A DNA stretch of 64,000 bases, taken from Sphingomonas sp. G-3-2-10 (GTDB lineage: Bacteria; Pseudomonadota; Alphaproteobacteria; Sphingomonadales; Sphingomonadaceae). Position 1 is the stretch's first letter, and each line of letters opens with the position of its first letter. The position numbers were made by a program, and so were the translations under genes. Location of the stretch: NCBI RefSeq assembly GCF_012927115.1, contig NZ_JABBFY010000001.1, positions 2,666,001 to 2,730,000 of the forward strand, in the 5' to 3' direction. The notes under the pieces are model-generated. The model had not been told where the DNA came from and did no database searches. It saw only the letters and a list, made by a program, of their open reading frames with translations. Below, in pieces: positions 20,140-28,306 of the stretch.

Positions 20140-21402
20140 ATGGCGCATCGCCCCACCTTCTTCCTGTCCTCGACGATATACGATTTCCGCGACCTGCGTA
20201 GCGCGATCAAGTTCAGCCTGGAGGCTCGCGGCTGCCGTGTGCTTGCCTCCGAGTTCAACGACTTCGGCGGCAGTCTGGATCAGCACAGCTATGAGGCGTG
20301 CCTGACCAACATCGAGCAGGCCGACTATTTCGTCCTGCTGATCGGTGCCCGTGTTGGGGGCTGGTACGACAAGCCGAGCCGCATCAGCATCACGCAGCAG
20401 GAGTACCGGACCGCCTATGAGCTCCATCGGCAAGGCAAGCTCCGGCTCGTCACATTCGTTCGCAGCGAGGTCTGGCAACTTAAGGAGGATCGCAAGGAAC
20501 TCGCCGCCTTCCTGATCGAGAACGCCATCGCCGAGCAGGAGCGTCAAGCCATCGCATCGGCACCCAGCAAGTTCGCAAACGATGCAGAATTCCTCGGCGG
20601 TTTCATCGCCGAGGTTGGCCGAAACCTCGAAACTGGACGGGCGGTATCGACCGGCAGCGCCAAGCCGACGGGCAACTGGATTTACCAGTTTCGCGACTTC
20701 CGAGACATCCACGATGTCCTTCAGCCGCTGGCCTTCACCGGCCTCACCTCCGAGGACGCGGCCTACAGAATTGCCCTCCAGAACGAGCTGCTGCACGTCA
20801 TGGGACAGCTCTTGGAGAAAGATACGAGCGGTGTGTTCGATCATCGGGCGCCGCTTCGGAAAGGACTTGCGGCGCATCCGATCACGGTCGAAGTCCGCGA
20901 CCGGGGTTGGCTCACGGTGGATCTTGAAGCCTGGGGCAAATTTGCCACAATCTTCTACGCGGCCTTGGGCACGCGCTTCGAAACTGTGGTGATCGACGAC
21001 GCGCTGACCTCGACGATCTTCCTGGACTATGATGCCGAGAAGGGCAGCTATGTGCAGAGCGCCGCCTACGAGGCCCTGTCGAAACTATGGTCCGAGATAC
21101 GACAGTTCAACGATGTCGGCACGTTGCAGAATCTATCGATCCTCAGTGAAACGACGCCCAGGGCGCTGGGTCGGAAGACAGGGCGGCACGATCTGCCGGC
21201 AGACAAGGTCGCGCTCCTCTACTCCTACGCACAACGCTGGATAAACATCATCTCGCTTTGCGAGGCGCTGATACTCCATCTTGAAGGCAGACCATTTGTC
21301 ATGCCCGAGCTGATGCCCTTTTCTCCAATCGCGGGATATGAACAGACGATTTTGGCAGGACGAGTTTCCGCCGCGGATCTACGCCAGGCCTTGGGTATCT
21401 GA
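20140..21402 (+). CDS. DUF4062 domain-containing protein
   Basis: 420 aa from ATG 20140. Residues 5-110 match the DUF4062 fold: FFLSSTIYDFRDLR, LASEFNDFGG, SYEACLTNIEQADYFVLLIG and SITQQEYRTAYE. DUF4062 is a TIR-related fold often found at the N terminus of NTPase-based immune proteins; here it stands with a ~300-residue C-terminal region that I do not recognise. No NTPase motif is visible. It is co-oriented with the upstream membrane protein. A sensor or effector role in defence is likely from the family and neighbours but not proven. Confidence 0.75.
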   Translation: MAHRPTFFLSSTIYDFRDLRSAIKFSLEARGCRVLASEFNDFGGSLDQHSYEACLTNIEQADYFVLLIGARVGGWYDKPSRISITQQEYRTAYELHRQGKLRLVTFVRSEVWQLKEDRKELAAFLIENAIAEQERQAIASAPSKFANDAEFLGGFIAEVGRNLETGRAVSTGSAKPTGNWIYQFRDFRDIHDVLQPLAFTGLTSEDAAYRIALQNELLHVMGQLLEKDTSGVFDHRAPLRKGLAAHPITVEVRDRGWLTVDLEAWGKFATIFYAALGTRFETVVIDDALTSTIFLDYDAEKGSYVQSAAYEALSKLWSEIRQFNDVGTLQNLSILSETTPRALGRKTGRHDLPADKVALLYSYAQRWINIISLCEALILHLEGRPFVMPELMPFSPIAGYEQTILAGRVSAADLRQALGI

Positions 21403-21432
21403 GGTCGTCGATGTGCCGGCGAGCCTGCGGAC

Positions 21433-21864
21433 TTAACCACCAAGCTTAGCCAAGGTCGCCGGATCGTGCTGCCCGGCAAACCAGCGATCGAGCGCAGCGG
21501 CAAATAAGGGACTTGGTTCGGCCGCTTCGAACAGGGTCAGCGACGAGCGCAGCTTCATCGCATCGACCGCGCCGAAAACGTCTTGCGCGCTGATGCTGAT
21601 ATCGGTGATGTCCTGCAGCGCGCCGACGCACTCGCGCAGCCGGGCGCCAAGCACCGGGTGCGCCAGATAGGCCCGCGCCTCGTCCAGCGAGCGGATGCCG
21701 AAGAACTTCGCGGTCTCGCTGCGGCCAAGCCCAGCGAGCTGCGGGAAGATGAACCACATCCAGTGCGACCGCTTGGCGCCGCGCCGGATCTCGCCGAGCG
21801 CGATCGCATAGATCTGCGACTGCGCCTCGACGAACCGCTCCAGCGACCCCGCCTCGGCGGTCAC
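21433..21864 (-). CDS. DUF1810 family protein
   Basis: 143 aa. It matches DUF1810 along its length: LERFVEAQSQIYAIALGEIRRG, the hallmark SHWMWFIFPQLAGLG, and AYLAHPVLGARLRECVGAL. The biochemical role of the family is not known to me. It overlaps the upstream SRAP gene by four bases (ATGA), so it is probably made from the same LexA-controlled transcript. Confidence 0.88.
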   Translation of the reverse strand: MTAEAGSLERFVEAQSQIYAIALGEIRRGAKRSHWMWFIFPQLAGLGRSETAKFFGIRSLDEARAYLAHPVLGARLRECVGALQDITDISISAQDVFGAVDAMKLRSSLTLFEAAEPSPLFAAALDRWFAGQHDPATLAKLGG

Positions 21865-22478
21865 AGCAGCGCACCCTGTGCCGGTGCGGGCGGATAGACC
21901 CGCACCGGTAGGAGACTGCCTTTGGGCAGGATGCGGAGCACGTCATCGGCCGGCACTTCCGGGTCCAGCCAGGCGGCCCAGCGGTCGCGCGGCAGCGGGA
22001 TGATCTGGCGGTGATGATAGGGTGCGACGTCCTCGCCTGCGTCGAGGGTCAGCATCGTAAAGGCCTCGCCGACCGGGCTTTCGCGCCAGATGCCGGCGAT
22101 GCAAAACCAGCGATGGTCCGCCATGGTGAAGAGCCATTTGTCGAGGCGCTTCTGCTTCGGGTCGTCGGGATCGGTGAACTCGTAGAAGCCATCGGCAAGG
22201 ATCAGGCAGCGCCTGTCCGCGAACGACCGCCCCTCGGCGCGGTAGTTGTAGACCGGCTTCCCCTTGGCGCCCTGTCCCGGCCAGCTCCATCGTCGATTGA
22301 CGAGCCCGCCGCCGCCGCCTGCGGCGCTGCGCACGATCGGCGCGATGTCGGTGATCTTGATGTCTTCGCGCGCCGCGACGTTGGGCGTGCCCTCGGGCAG
22401 GTCGATCTTGATCTTCAGATCGTCGAAATCCTCCATGATCGAGGCGATATCGACCTCGAGCCGGTAGTCATTGCACAT
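21861..22478 (-). CDS. SRAP/YedK-type SOS response-associated protein (abasic-site DNA shield)
   Basis: 205 aa. Cys2 directly after the initiator Met is the nucleophile that forms a thiazolidine with abasic sites. The family's NARAE-type segment is present as YNYRAEG, and RCLILADGFYEF and the histidine block PYHHRQIIPL complete the active site. Family function: protection of abasic sites in single-stranded DNA. A perfect LexA box sits 30 bp upstream, shared with a divergent paralogue. The DUF1810 gene follows with an ATGA overlap. Confidence 0.93.
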   Translation of the reverse strand: MCNDYRLEVDIASIMEDFDDLKIKIDLPEGTPNVAAREDIKITDIAPIVRSAAGGGGGLVNRRWSWPGQGAKGKPVYNYRAEGRSFADRRCLILADGFYEFTDPDDPKQKRLDKWLFTMADHRWFCIAGIWRESPVGEAFTMLTLDAGEDVAPYHHRQIIPLPRDRWAAWLDPEVPADDVLRILPKGSLLPVRVYPPAPAQGALL

Positions 22479-22507
22479 CGACGATCTCCGATTTGCGCCA
22501 AGCCATC

Positions 22508-22522
22508 GTTCGCATTATGTTC
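22508..22522. promoter_or_regulatory. LexA (SOS) box between divergent SRAP genes
   Basis: GTTC-GCATTAT-GTTC is a perfect alphaproteobacterial SOS box. It lies 30 bp from the start of the minus-strand SRAP gene and 6 bp from the start of the plus-strand paralogue, so it should control both directions. Confidence 0.88.
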
Positions 22523-22527
22523 TCACG

Positions 22528-23055
22528 ATGAAAGCGAGTCCCTTCGAGTCGGAAGCCGCGTTTGGCACCCGTCGCCCCATCATCCGGCGGAACCCGGACA
22601 ATATGCAAGAGGTCGAGATGGTCGAGGCCGGCTGGGGCCTCCAGCCCTGGGAGGGTCAGGGCACCAAGCCGTTCAAGTTCATCCGCTCGGAAGGCAAGAT
22701 GTTTCCGACCCATCGCTGCCTGATCCCGGCAAGCGAGTTCCAGGTCAAGAATGGCGACCGGCGCTTCCGGGTGACGCTCGACGACGGCAACTGGTTCTAT
22801 CTCGCCGGCGTCTGGCGGCCCGGCAATCCCGACTGGCCGCTGAGCTTCGCGGTGGTGACGATCGAAGCCAATCCCGATGTCTTCTTCTATCAGGAGCGGC
22901 AAGGCGCGGTGCTGCTGCGCCGCCAGAACATGGCCTGGCTCGACCTGAGCGTGCCGCAGGAAGAACTGCTCCAGCCCCTGCCCGCGCGCAGCTTCGCGAT
23001 CGCGGAGATTGCCCCGCGCGTCGAGCTGCCGCGCCAGACCGAGCTGGCGCTCTGA
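22528..23055 (+). CDS. SRAP-family paralogue lacking the catalytic cysteine and histidine
   Basis: 175 aa from ATG 22528, chosen because the LexA box ends only 6 bp before it. The body follows SRAP: EMVEAGWGLQPW, FPTHRCLIPASEFQ (in place of the family's RCLIPADGFYEW) and WFYLAGVW. However, it begins MKASPF instead of MC, and the position of the active-site histidine block reads YQERQGAVLL. It therefore probably cannot make the thiazolidine crosslink. First gene of a four-gene, tightly packed operon ending in alkB. It may bind DNA without reacting, or work on another lesion. Confidence 0.75.
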   Translation: MKASPFESEAAFGTRRPIIRRNPDNMQEVEMVEAGWGLQPWEGQGTKPFKFIRSEGKMFPTHRCLIPASEFQVKNGDRRFRVTLDDGNWFYLAGVWRPGNPDWPLSFAVVTIEANPDVFFYQERQGAVLLRRQNMAWLDLSVPQEELLQPLPARSFAIAEIAPRVELPRQTELAL

Positions 23056-23056
23056 C

Positions 23057-23464
23057 ATGCTGGCATCCCATCCCGAGAGCTTCGCGCTCGCCGAGGAAAT
23101 GAGCGCGACGGACCAGTTGAACAGTGTTGCGCTGAGCGCCGCGCATCTCGAGGGAGCGATGCGGACAGTGGCGCAACTGCCGATGCACGCGCGGGACAAT
23201 CCAATGGCGCAGGCGCTTGCGCTCCAGGCCTATGCCGAGCATGCCGGGCTAGTCGATGATGCTCTCGCCTCGGCCGCCCTGCATGCCCGGATCTCGGCGC
23301 TTGCCAAATGGACCGCCGCGCACGACCCCGAGCGTCAATCCACTGCCGAGGCGGTGATGGAAGCGGCCGCGCGGTTTGGCTTGACCGAAGAAGCTGACGG
23401 CATCGGCTTCGAGCCGGACCGGTTTCAGGAGCTGGTCCTGTTCATCGAGGAATTGCCATGGTGA
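23057..23464 (+). CDS. Hypothetical helical protein in SOS operon
   Basis: 135 aa from ATG 23057, one base after the upstream stop. The sequence is Ala-rich and predicted helical throughout, with no motif or membrane segment that I recognise. Its 3' end overlaps the nuclease gene by seven bases, so it is surely translated with its neighbours and damage-inducible through the box at 22508. The function is unknown. Confidence 0.7.
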   Translation: MLASHPESFALAEEMSATDQLNSVALSAAHLEGAMRTVAQLPMHARDNPMAQALALQAYAEHAGLVDDALASAALHARISALAKWTAAHDPERQSTAEAVMEAAARFGLTEEADGIGFEPDRFQELVLFIEELPW

Positions 23465-23868
23465 TCAGGATTGCGGCGCCGGCAGCGGCGATGCTGGCGA
23501 TGTTCTGGTGCGCACCGGCCAAGGCCGATCCGTGCGAAGGCGCGCTTCCTACCTATGGCGCCAGCTTCTCGGGGACCGTCCGCTATATCGGCGACGGCGA
23601 CATGCTGTGCGTGGGGGCCAAGGGCCGTCGCGACCAATGGATCGAAGTGCGGCTGGGCGACTTCTACGCGCCCGAGCTTCACGAGCGCGGCGGCGAGGAT
23701 GCGAAGCGGCGGCTGATCCGGCTGGCAATGGGCAGGACGGTGATATGCCGCGCCGGACGCCGCAGCTACGACCGGATCGTCGCCTATTGCACGCTCGACG
23801 GGCAGCCCTTGGGCGAACTGTTACGCGCAAACGGTGGGCGGGAGGGCGGCCGCGGCTGGCGGCGATGA
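23458..23868 (+). CDS. Exported SNase-like (thermonuclease family) protein
   Basis: 136 aa. A signal peptide (MVIRIAAPAAAMLAMFWCAPAKA) is followed by a staphylococcal-nuclease-like fold: YIGDGDMLCVG, IEVRLGDFYAPEL, AKRRLIRLAMGR and YDRIVAYC, ending LLRANGGREGG. In SNase the catalytic Arg/Asp/Glu lie in the DGDT, RL.g.D.PE and DRyGR regions; the last is YDRIV here, so catalysis is plausible but not certain. It overlaps both neighbours. An exported nuclease in an SOS operon with AlkB is unusual. Confidence 0.75.
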   Translation: MVIRIAAPAAAMLAMFWCAPAKADPCEGALPTYGASFSGTVRYIGDGDMLCVGAKGRRDQWIEVRLGDFYAPELHERGGEDAKRRLIRLAMGRTVICRAGRRSYDRIVAYCTLDGQPLGELLRANGGREGGRGWRR

Positions 23869-24449
23869 ACGCGATGCTCGACCTGTTCGACAGCGAGATC
23901 GCGCCCGGGCTGGCGACCGCGCTCGATATGATCGCCCCGGCCGAGGAAGCTGATCTGATCATGCGGATCGATGCAGCGGACCTCAGCCCCTTTCGCTTCC
24001 AGCAATGGACCGGCAAGCGGCTGACCCATTCCTATGGCTGGCGCTATGATTTCGAGACCGGCCGGTTCGACAAGGCGGCGCCGATCCCGGACTGGCTCCA
24101 CCCGACGCGCGAGCGCGCGGCACGCTTCGCCGGACTCGATCCCGACCAGCTCGTCCAGGCGCTGCTGATCCGGTACGATCCCGGTGCCGGCATCGGCTGG
24201 CATAAGGACCGGCCGGTGTTCGAGCATGTCATCGGCCTCTCGCTCGGCGCGCCCGCGACGATGCGCTTTCGCCGCCGCACCGGCGCCAAGTTCGAACGCC
24301 GCTCGGTCGAGCTGGCCCCTCGCTCGATCTACCATTTGAGCGGCGAGATCCGCCACGTTTGGGAGCACAGCATCTCCGAAATGGATCAGGCGCGCTGGTC
24401 GATCACGTTCCGCAGCCTGTCGGACGCGGCACGCCGCGCCGCCCGATGA
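23865..24449 (+). CDS. alkB: AlkB-type 2-oxoglutarate/Fe(II) dioxygenase (alkylated DNA repair)
   Basis: 194 aa from ATG 23865, which overlaps the upstream stop (ATGA). The Fe(II) ligands are visible as HKD in GIGWHKDRPVFEHV and as a distal histidine in EIRHVWEHS. The 2-oxoglutarate-binding arginines are in ARWSITFRSL, the canonical RxxxTFR pattern. The family removes methyl and etheno adducts from bases by oxidation. Last gene of the LexA-controlled operon. Confidence 0.92.
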   Translation: MNAMLDLFDSEIAPGLATALDMIAPAEEADLIMRIDAADLSPFRFQQWTGKRLTHSYGWRYDFETGRFDKAAPIPDWLHPTRERAARFAGLDPDQLVQALLIRYDPGAGIGWHKDRPVFEHVIGLSLGAPATMRFRRRTGAKFERRSVELAPRSIYHLSGEIRHVWEHSISEMDQARWSITFRSLSDAARRAAR

Positions 24450-24499
24450 CAGGCCTGCTGCCCAGCGGTACCCGGACACCTCCCTCTTACCGGAGAACA

Positions 24500-24577
24500 G
24501 GGGCGTTGCGGGGGCGGAGCCTCCCGCAGAAGGGGTCCGCCGCGATATGAGCGCGGCGGCAGGGGAAGGCTTTCCCC
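24500..24577 (+). repeat. Three-hairpin repeat, copy B
   Basis: The copy starts GGGGCGTTGCGGG as copy A (6001) does and ends in AGGGGAAGGCTTTCCCCT. The middle stem pairs 24537-24544 (CCGCCGCG) with 24552-24559 (CGCGGCGG). It shares no sequence with the copy A stem yet has the same 8-bp length. It lies between alkB and the GHKL-nuclease gene, whose ATG follows after 6 bp, in the same direction as copy A relative to its cargo gene. Confidence 0.75.
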
Positions 24578-24583
24578 TCTTCG

Positions 24584-26803
24584 ATGCACGGCATTCCGGG
24601 CGGGAAGTTTCTTGACTTCGCGATGGCCCGGCTTCCAGACATTCCAGCGGGGGGAAGGCTTCCCGACGGATCACCAATGACGCTCGATATTCGCGGAAGC
24701 TTGAAGAACACCAAGATCAGCTCGAACCGCTACGTGGTTTTGGAAGAACTGATCTCGAACTCGATTGACTCCTTCCTGATCCGGCAACACGACGACCCCG
24801 CGCAGCGCAGCCTCGAGGTGAAGATCGTGGCGGAGATTGCCGCGACCGGCCTGCTTGGCGACGGTCAGGACCTGTACATCTCCTGCACCGACAACGGATG
24901 CGGCCTCGGCGACGACCAGACCGAGGCGTTCCTCACCAAGGACACATCCTACAAGGACGACCTCACGATCGCTGGGATCGGCAAGTGCAAGGGCGCAGGC
25001 CGCATCCAGTTCTTCCATCATTTCGAGCGGGTCGGCATTCGCAGCACCTATCGCAGCGAGGGTAAGGTCCTGATGCGAACGCTGCCGCTGGTCGCGGCAC
25101 GAAAGAAGATCGATCTTACCGACTTCACCATCACGCATGGCGACGCGCAGGACATTGGCACCACCATCACGCTCGACGGCCTGAAGCCTGCAACGCGTGA
25201 GCGCCTCTACAAGGCGGACGCGCTGGGTGACGTCTTCTCCGCCGCCAATATGCGCCGCTACATGCTGGTCGCGTTCCTGCAGCGCCTCGTCAGCCTGAAA
25301 TCGGAACTCGGCGACTTCAACATCATATTCGAGACCCGATACCCGAAGGATCGGGTCGAGACAGCTAGCCTTGGTGCGGCCGATCTCCCGTCGGTAACCG
25401 AAGTCAGAGTCGCTCAAATAGAGCAGCGCGATCCGCGCTCGGGAGGTCCGCTCGGCAAGTCGACGGACTTCACGCTCTCGCATTATAAGCTCGACGCAAC
25501 AGTCTTCGACCTGCCGCGAAATGCGATCTCCTTCTGCGCGAAATCGTCCCCGGTCCAGGACATCACCCGGCGCTATCTGCGCACCACCGCCGAGCAGAAC
25601 CGCGCGGTCGAAGGCTTTCATCATATCGTTCTGATCGAGGGCGAGCTTCTCGACCGGCGCGTGAATGAGCAGCGCGACGGCTTCGAAGGCATCCCGGACG
25701 AGATTCCCGTCGGCGATCTCTTCTCCGACGAGACGGTCTCCTATGCGGGCATCTTTGACCAGATTGATCCGATCATCGAGGAGATGGTCTCACCCTCGGG
25801 CTGGAGCCGGGATCAGGTGGTTGCAGATGTGACCGAAAGGTTCGGCGTCAACGCGGGGATGCTCGCCGATACCGAGACGAGGGTCGTCTATGGCGATACG
25901 CCGAAGAGTGTCGCGGAGCGCGTCCTGCGAAAATATCAGGATCGCATCATCGCCGAGACGGCCGAGATCTTCGACCTCAGGGAGGAGATCGAAAAGGCCG
26001 AGCCGCACACCGAGGATTTTCGGCAGAAAATCCACGAGCTGTCGTGGAAATACACTGCGTCACTCAAGACGATCGACATGGCGAATCTCTCGCAGCTGGT
26101 CGTGCGGCGGGCCGCGATCGTCGAAATCCTCGCGCTCGCGTGCGACCGCCAGCTCGCGGTGCAGGCGGTGAAGGAAGGCGAACGCCGACAGGACGAGCGC
26201 ATCATCCACAACATCTTCTTCCCGATGAAGAAGGACAGCAAAGAGACGTCCGATCACGACATCTGGCTGCTCAGCGAAGAGTATCAATATTACGACCATA
26301 TCGCCTCGGATAAGCCGCTCGCGCAGATCGAATGGGGCGACGGTGAGAAGCTGTTCGATCCGAGCATCGACGCCGAACTGGCGGAGACGTTGCGCCGCCG
26401 GACCGACGAAAACGGAGCCATGCGGCCCGACATCGCGATCTTCGGCAAGGAGGGGTCGGCGATCATCATCGAGTTCAAGGCGCCCGGCGTCAGCATGGAC
26501 GATCATATCGGCGACCTCTCGGAATATGCGCATCTGCTTGCCGCGAAATCGAACGGCCGGCTGAAGAAATTCTACGGCTATCTGATCGGCGACACGATCG
26601 CGCCACTCCGGATGGCGGGGTGGACCCGCTTCGCCGCCGGCAAAGGCTATTTCCGCTCGACACCGCTGGAGGACCCCGAGAGCGGCCGAAATCTTGGCGA
26701 GCTCTACGCCGAGACTTTGTTCTTCGAGGATATCGTCAAACGGGCAAACCAGCGTATCGGGGTCTATCGCGAGAAGCTTCAGGTCGACCTTTCCAAGAAA
26801 TAG
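24584..26803 (+). CDS. GHKL ATPase fused to a PD-(D/E)XK-like nuclease, candidate defence protein
   Basis: 739 aa from ATG 24584; ATG 24677 (Met32) is an alternative since homology-like sequence starts near LDIRGSLKNTK. The GHKL ATP site is clear: the N-box ELISNSID with Glu55 and Asn59, DNGCGLGD (103-110) and GIGKCKGAGR (131-140). The middle is long and helical. The C-terminal part has RPDIAIFGK...IIIEFKAPG, giving Asp616, Glu630 and Lys632, a PD-(D/E)XK pattern. The layout recalls MutL/MORC-like ATPases coupled to a nuclease. It stands alone, first in a run of defence-type genes. The function is inferred; I do not know a named system that matches. Confidence 0.8.
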   Translation: MHGIPGGKFLDFAMARLPDIPAGGRLPDGSPMTLDIRGSLKNTKISSNRYVVLEELISNSIDSFLIRQHDDPAQRSLEVKIVAEIAATGLLGDGQDLYISCTDNGCGLGDDQTEAFLTKDTSYKDDLTIAGIGKCKGAGRIQFFHHFERVGIRSTYRSEGKVLMRTLPLVAARKKIDLTDFTITHGDAQDIGTTITLDGLKPATRERLYKADALGDVFSAANMRRYMLVAFLQRLVSLKSELGDFNIIFETRYPKDRVETASLGAADLPSVTEVRVAQIEQRDPRSGGPLGKSTDFTLSHYKLDATVFDLPRNAISFCAKSSPVQDITRRYLRTTAEQNRAVEGFHHIVLIEGELLDRRVNEQRDGFEGIPDEIPVGDLFSDETVSYAGIFDQIDPIIEEMVSPSGWSRDQVVADVTERFGVNAGMLADTETRVVYGDTPKSVAERVLRKYQDRIIAETAEIFDLREEIEKAEPHTEDFRQKIHELSWKYTASLKTIDMANLSQLVVRRAAIVEILALACDRQLAVQAVKEGERRQDERIIHNIFFPMKKDSKETSDHDIWLLSEEYQYYDHIASDKPLAQIEWGDGEKLFDPSIDAELAETLRRRTDENGAMRPDIAIFGKEGSAIIIEFKAPGVSMDDHIGDLSEYAHLLAAKSNGRLKKFYGYLIGDTIAPLRMAGWTRFAAGKGYFRSTPLEDPESGRNLGELYAETLFFEDIVKRANQRIGVYREKLQVDLSKK

Positions 26804-27050
26804 GGGCACTGCGTGACGAGCCTGGCGGACATCGCAGCGGGTCGCCGGACCGGCCCCCTGACCGGCGAAACCTAACCAACGCCGGCCGAGCGGTGCAACC
26901 TGCTCGCGCATGGCGATCCGTTCGACGGCCTTCCGACCGGCGGGCTGCTTGAGCTGGTGCGCGACCTCATCAACTTTGCCTATCGAGGTTTTCATCGCCG
27001 AAGCAGCGGCGCTCGGCCGAACGGCATGAAAGGGCGGCCTTGGCGAAACG

Positions 27051-27770
27051 CTAGCTTCCGCGCGAAGCCAGCCATTTCAGAGCACCTGGAGTCGCGCTCC
27101 AGGCATCCTGCGCGTTGGCGGCGTAGATCGCGGCTTCATCGGGAGACCTGAACGAATAGGATTCGGTAGGGAGCCGGATCGACACCAGGCGCCGGGTCAG
27201 CGCGGCGACGACGTGAGGATTGGTGGCGATCGCCTTGTCGAGCAGCGCATCGGCATCGGCCGCACCATCCCGGAACGCGTGAAGCGCCAGCCAGTAGCGA
27301 AGCTCGGTCCGCTGCTCATCGCGATAACGGCGCACGATACGGCGCGCGGCCGGCCAATTGCCCGCCGACGCTTCCCACCCCATCAGCATCAATCGCGTGC
27401 CCGCACGGTCGTTTGGATCGAGCCGCAGCGCCAACCGCGCGTGGCGCAGCGCGTCCGCGCGGTTGCCCGGCCGCGCTGTTTCCCAAAGCAGGCGAGCCAG
27501 GTTTCCGAGCGCGCGCGTATGAGCATCCCGATCATAGCTGATGTTGTCGGCGACCTCGCCCTTCTGGAAAGCCGCACCGACGCAAGCAGCTTCCTTCAGC
27601 AGCGCGATCGCTTCCGCCCTAACCTCGGTTGCCGCTGCCAGCACCACATAGGCGTCGATCACCTCGGGGCGATGGTCCAGAATGGCGCGGGCCAATATCA
27701 CGGCGTGCCCGGGCTCGTCCCTGTCGAGACAGTCCCAGGCGTCGTCGATCTGCCGCCTGTAGTCGGTCAT
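27051..27770 (-). CDS. Tetratricopeptide-like repeat protein, unknown function
   Basis: 239 aa. The protein consists of helical pairs with TPR-like spacing, for example HAVILARAILDHRPEVIDAYVVLA, LGNLARLLWETA and ADALRHARLALRLDPNDRAG, where the Pro-Asn end of a TPR unit is visible. No catalytic motif is seen. It lies 18 bp downstream of a small protein gene on the same strand and is probably co-transcribed with it. TPR proteins usually scaffold complexes; the partner may be the small protein. Confidence 0.7.
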   Translation of the reverse strand: MTDYRRQIDDAWDCLDRDEPGHAVILARAILDHRPEVIDAYVVLAAATEVRAEAIALLKEAACVGAAFQKGEVADNISYDRDAHTRALGNLARLLWETARPGNRADALRHARLALRLDPNDRAGTRLMLMGWEASAGNWPAARRIVRRYRDEQRTELRYWLALHAFRDGAADADALLDKAIATNPHVVAALTRRLVSIRLPTESYSFRSPDEAAIYAANAQDAWSATPGALKWLASRGS

Positions 27771-27788
27771 CGCATCTGCTCCACCGCC

Positions 27789-28031
27789 CTAGTCAACGCC
27801 CTCGATCGTCAGCACCATGAGGTCGACGAGCTTGCCCGGACGGTCCGACGAGACATGCGCCAGATGGATTTCATAGCCGTCGCCCTCATTGGCGCGCACC
27901 CGGCGCACCAGATTCTGGAACGAGGCCAGGTCGCCATCGCGGTCGCTGGCCGGAGCCAGAGAAGCGCCGCCTTCGGTGCGCGTGAAAACGAAATTTCCGC
28001 CGCCTTCGACAAGCTCATCTATAAACGCCAA
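27789..28031 (-). CDS. Small hypothetical protein, probable TTG start
   Basis: About 80 aa. I propose TTG 28031 because AAAGGA lies 8 bases upstream; the longer open frame to 28283 reads as low-complexity Arg/Pro sequence that is probably not translated. The protein (FIDELVEGGGNFVFTRTE, then LASFQNLVRRV and GYEIHLAHVSS) has alternating strands and one helix and matches no family I recognise. It precedes the TPR gene by 18 bp and probably shares its transcript. Confidence 0.5.
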   Translation of the reverse strand: MAFIDELVEGGGNFVFTRTEGGASLAPASDRDGDLASFQNLVRRVRANEGDGYEIHLAHVSSDRPGKLVDLMVLTIEGVD

Positions 28032-28306
28032 CGCAGATTCCTTTCGCCCGTTGTTTCGAGCGTCCGACCGCTCAAGTCCAGCGTCGACCCTGCCGTCGCT
28101 AGCGAAGTTCGAACGAGTCCCGTGCGGGTCATGCGGGTAACCCTCTCGCCAGACTTGATGGGAATGTCGAGCCGGCGCACAATTCGGTCCCGGCGTCGCG
28201 CACCTTCGTGCGGCGCCGGCGCGAGGCGCGCAGATTGTCCGACCTGGATCGCTTTGACCCCCTGTTCCTAGCCCGGCCACCACGTCGGCCGTGCGCTGCC
28301 GGACGG

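Noticed and set aside
24500..24577. Simple transcription terminator of alkB
   Set aside because: There is no T-run, the structure has three hairpins, and a diverged copy sits at 6001 where no plus-strand gene ends.
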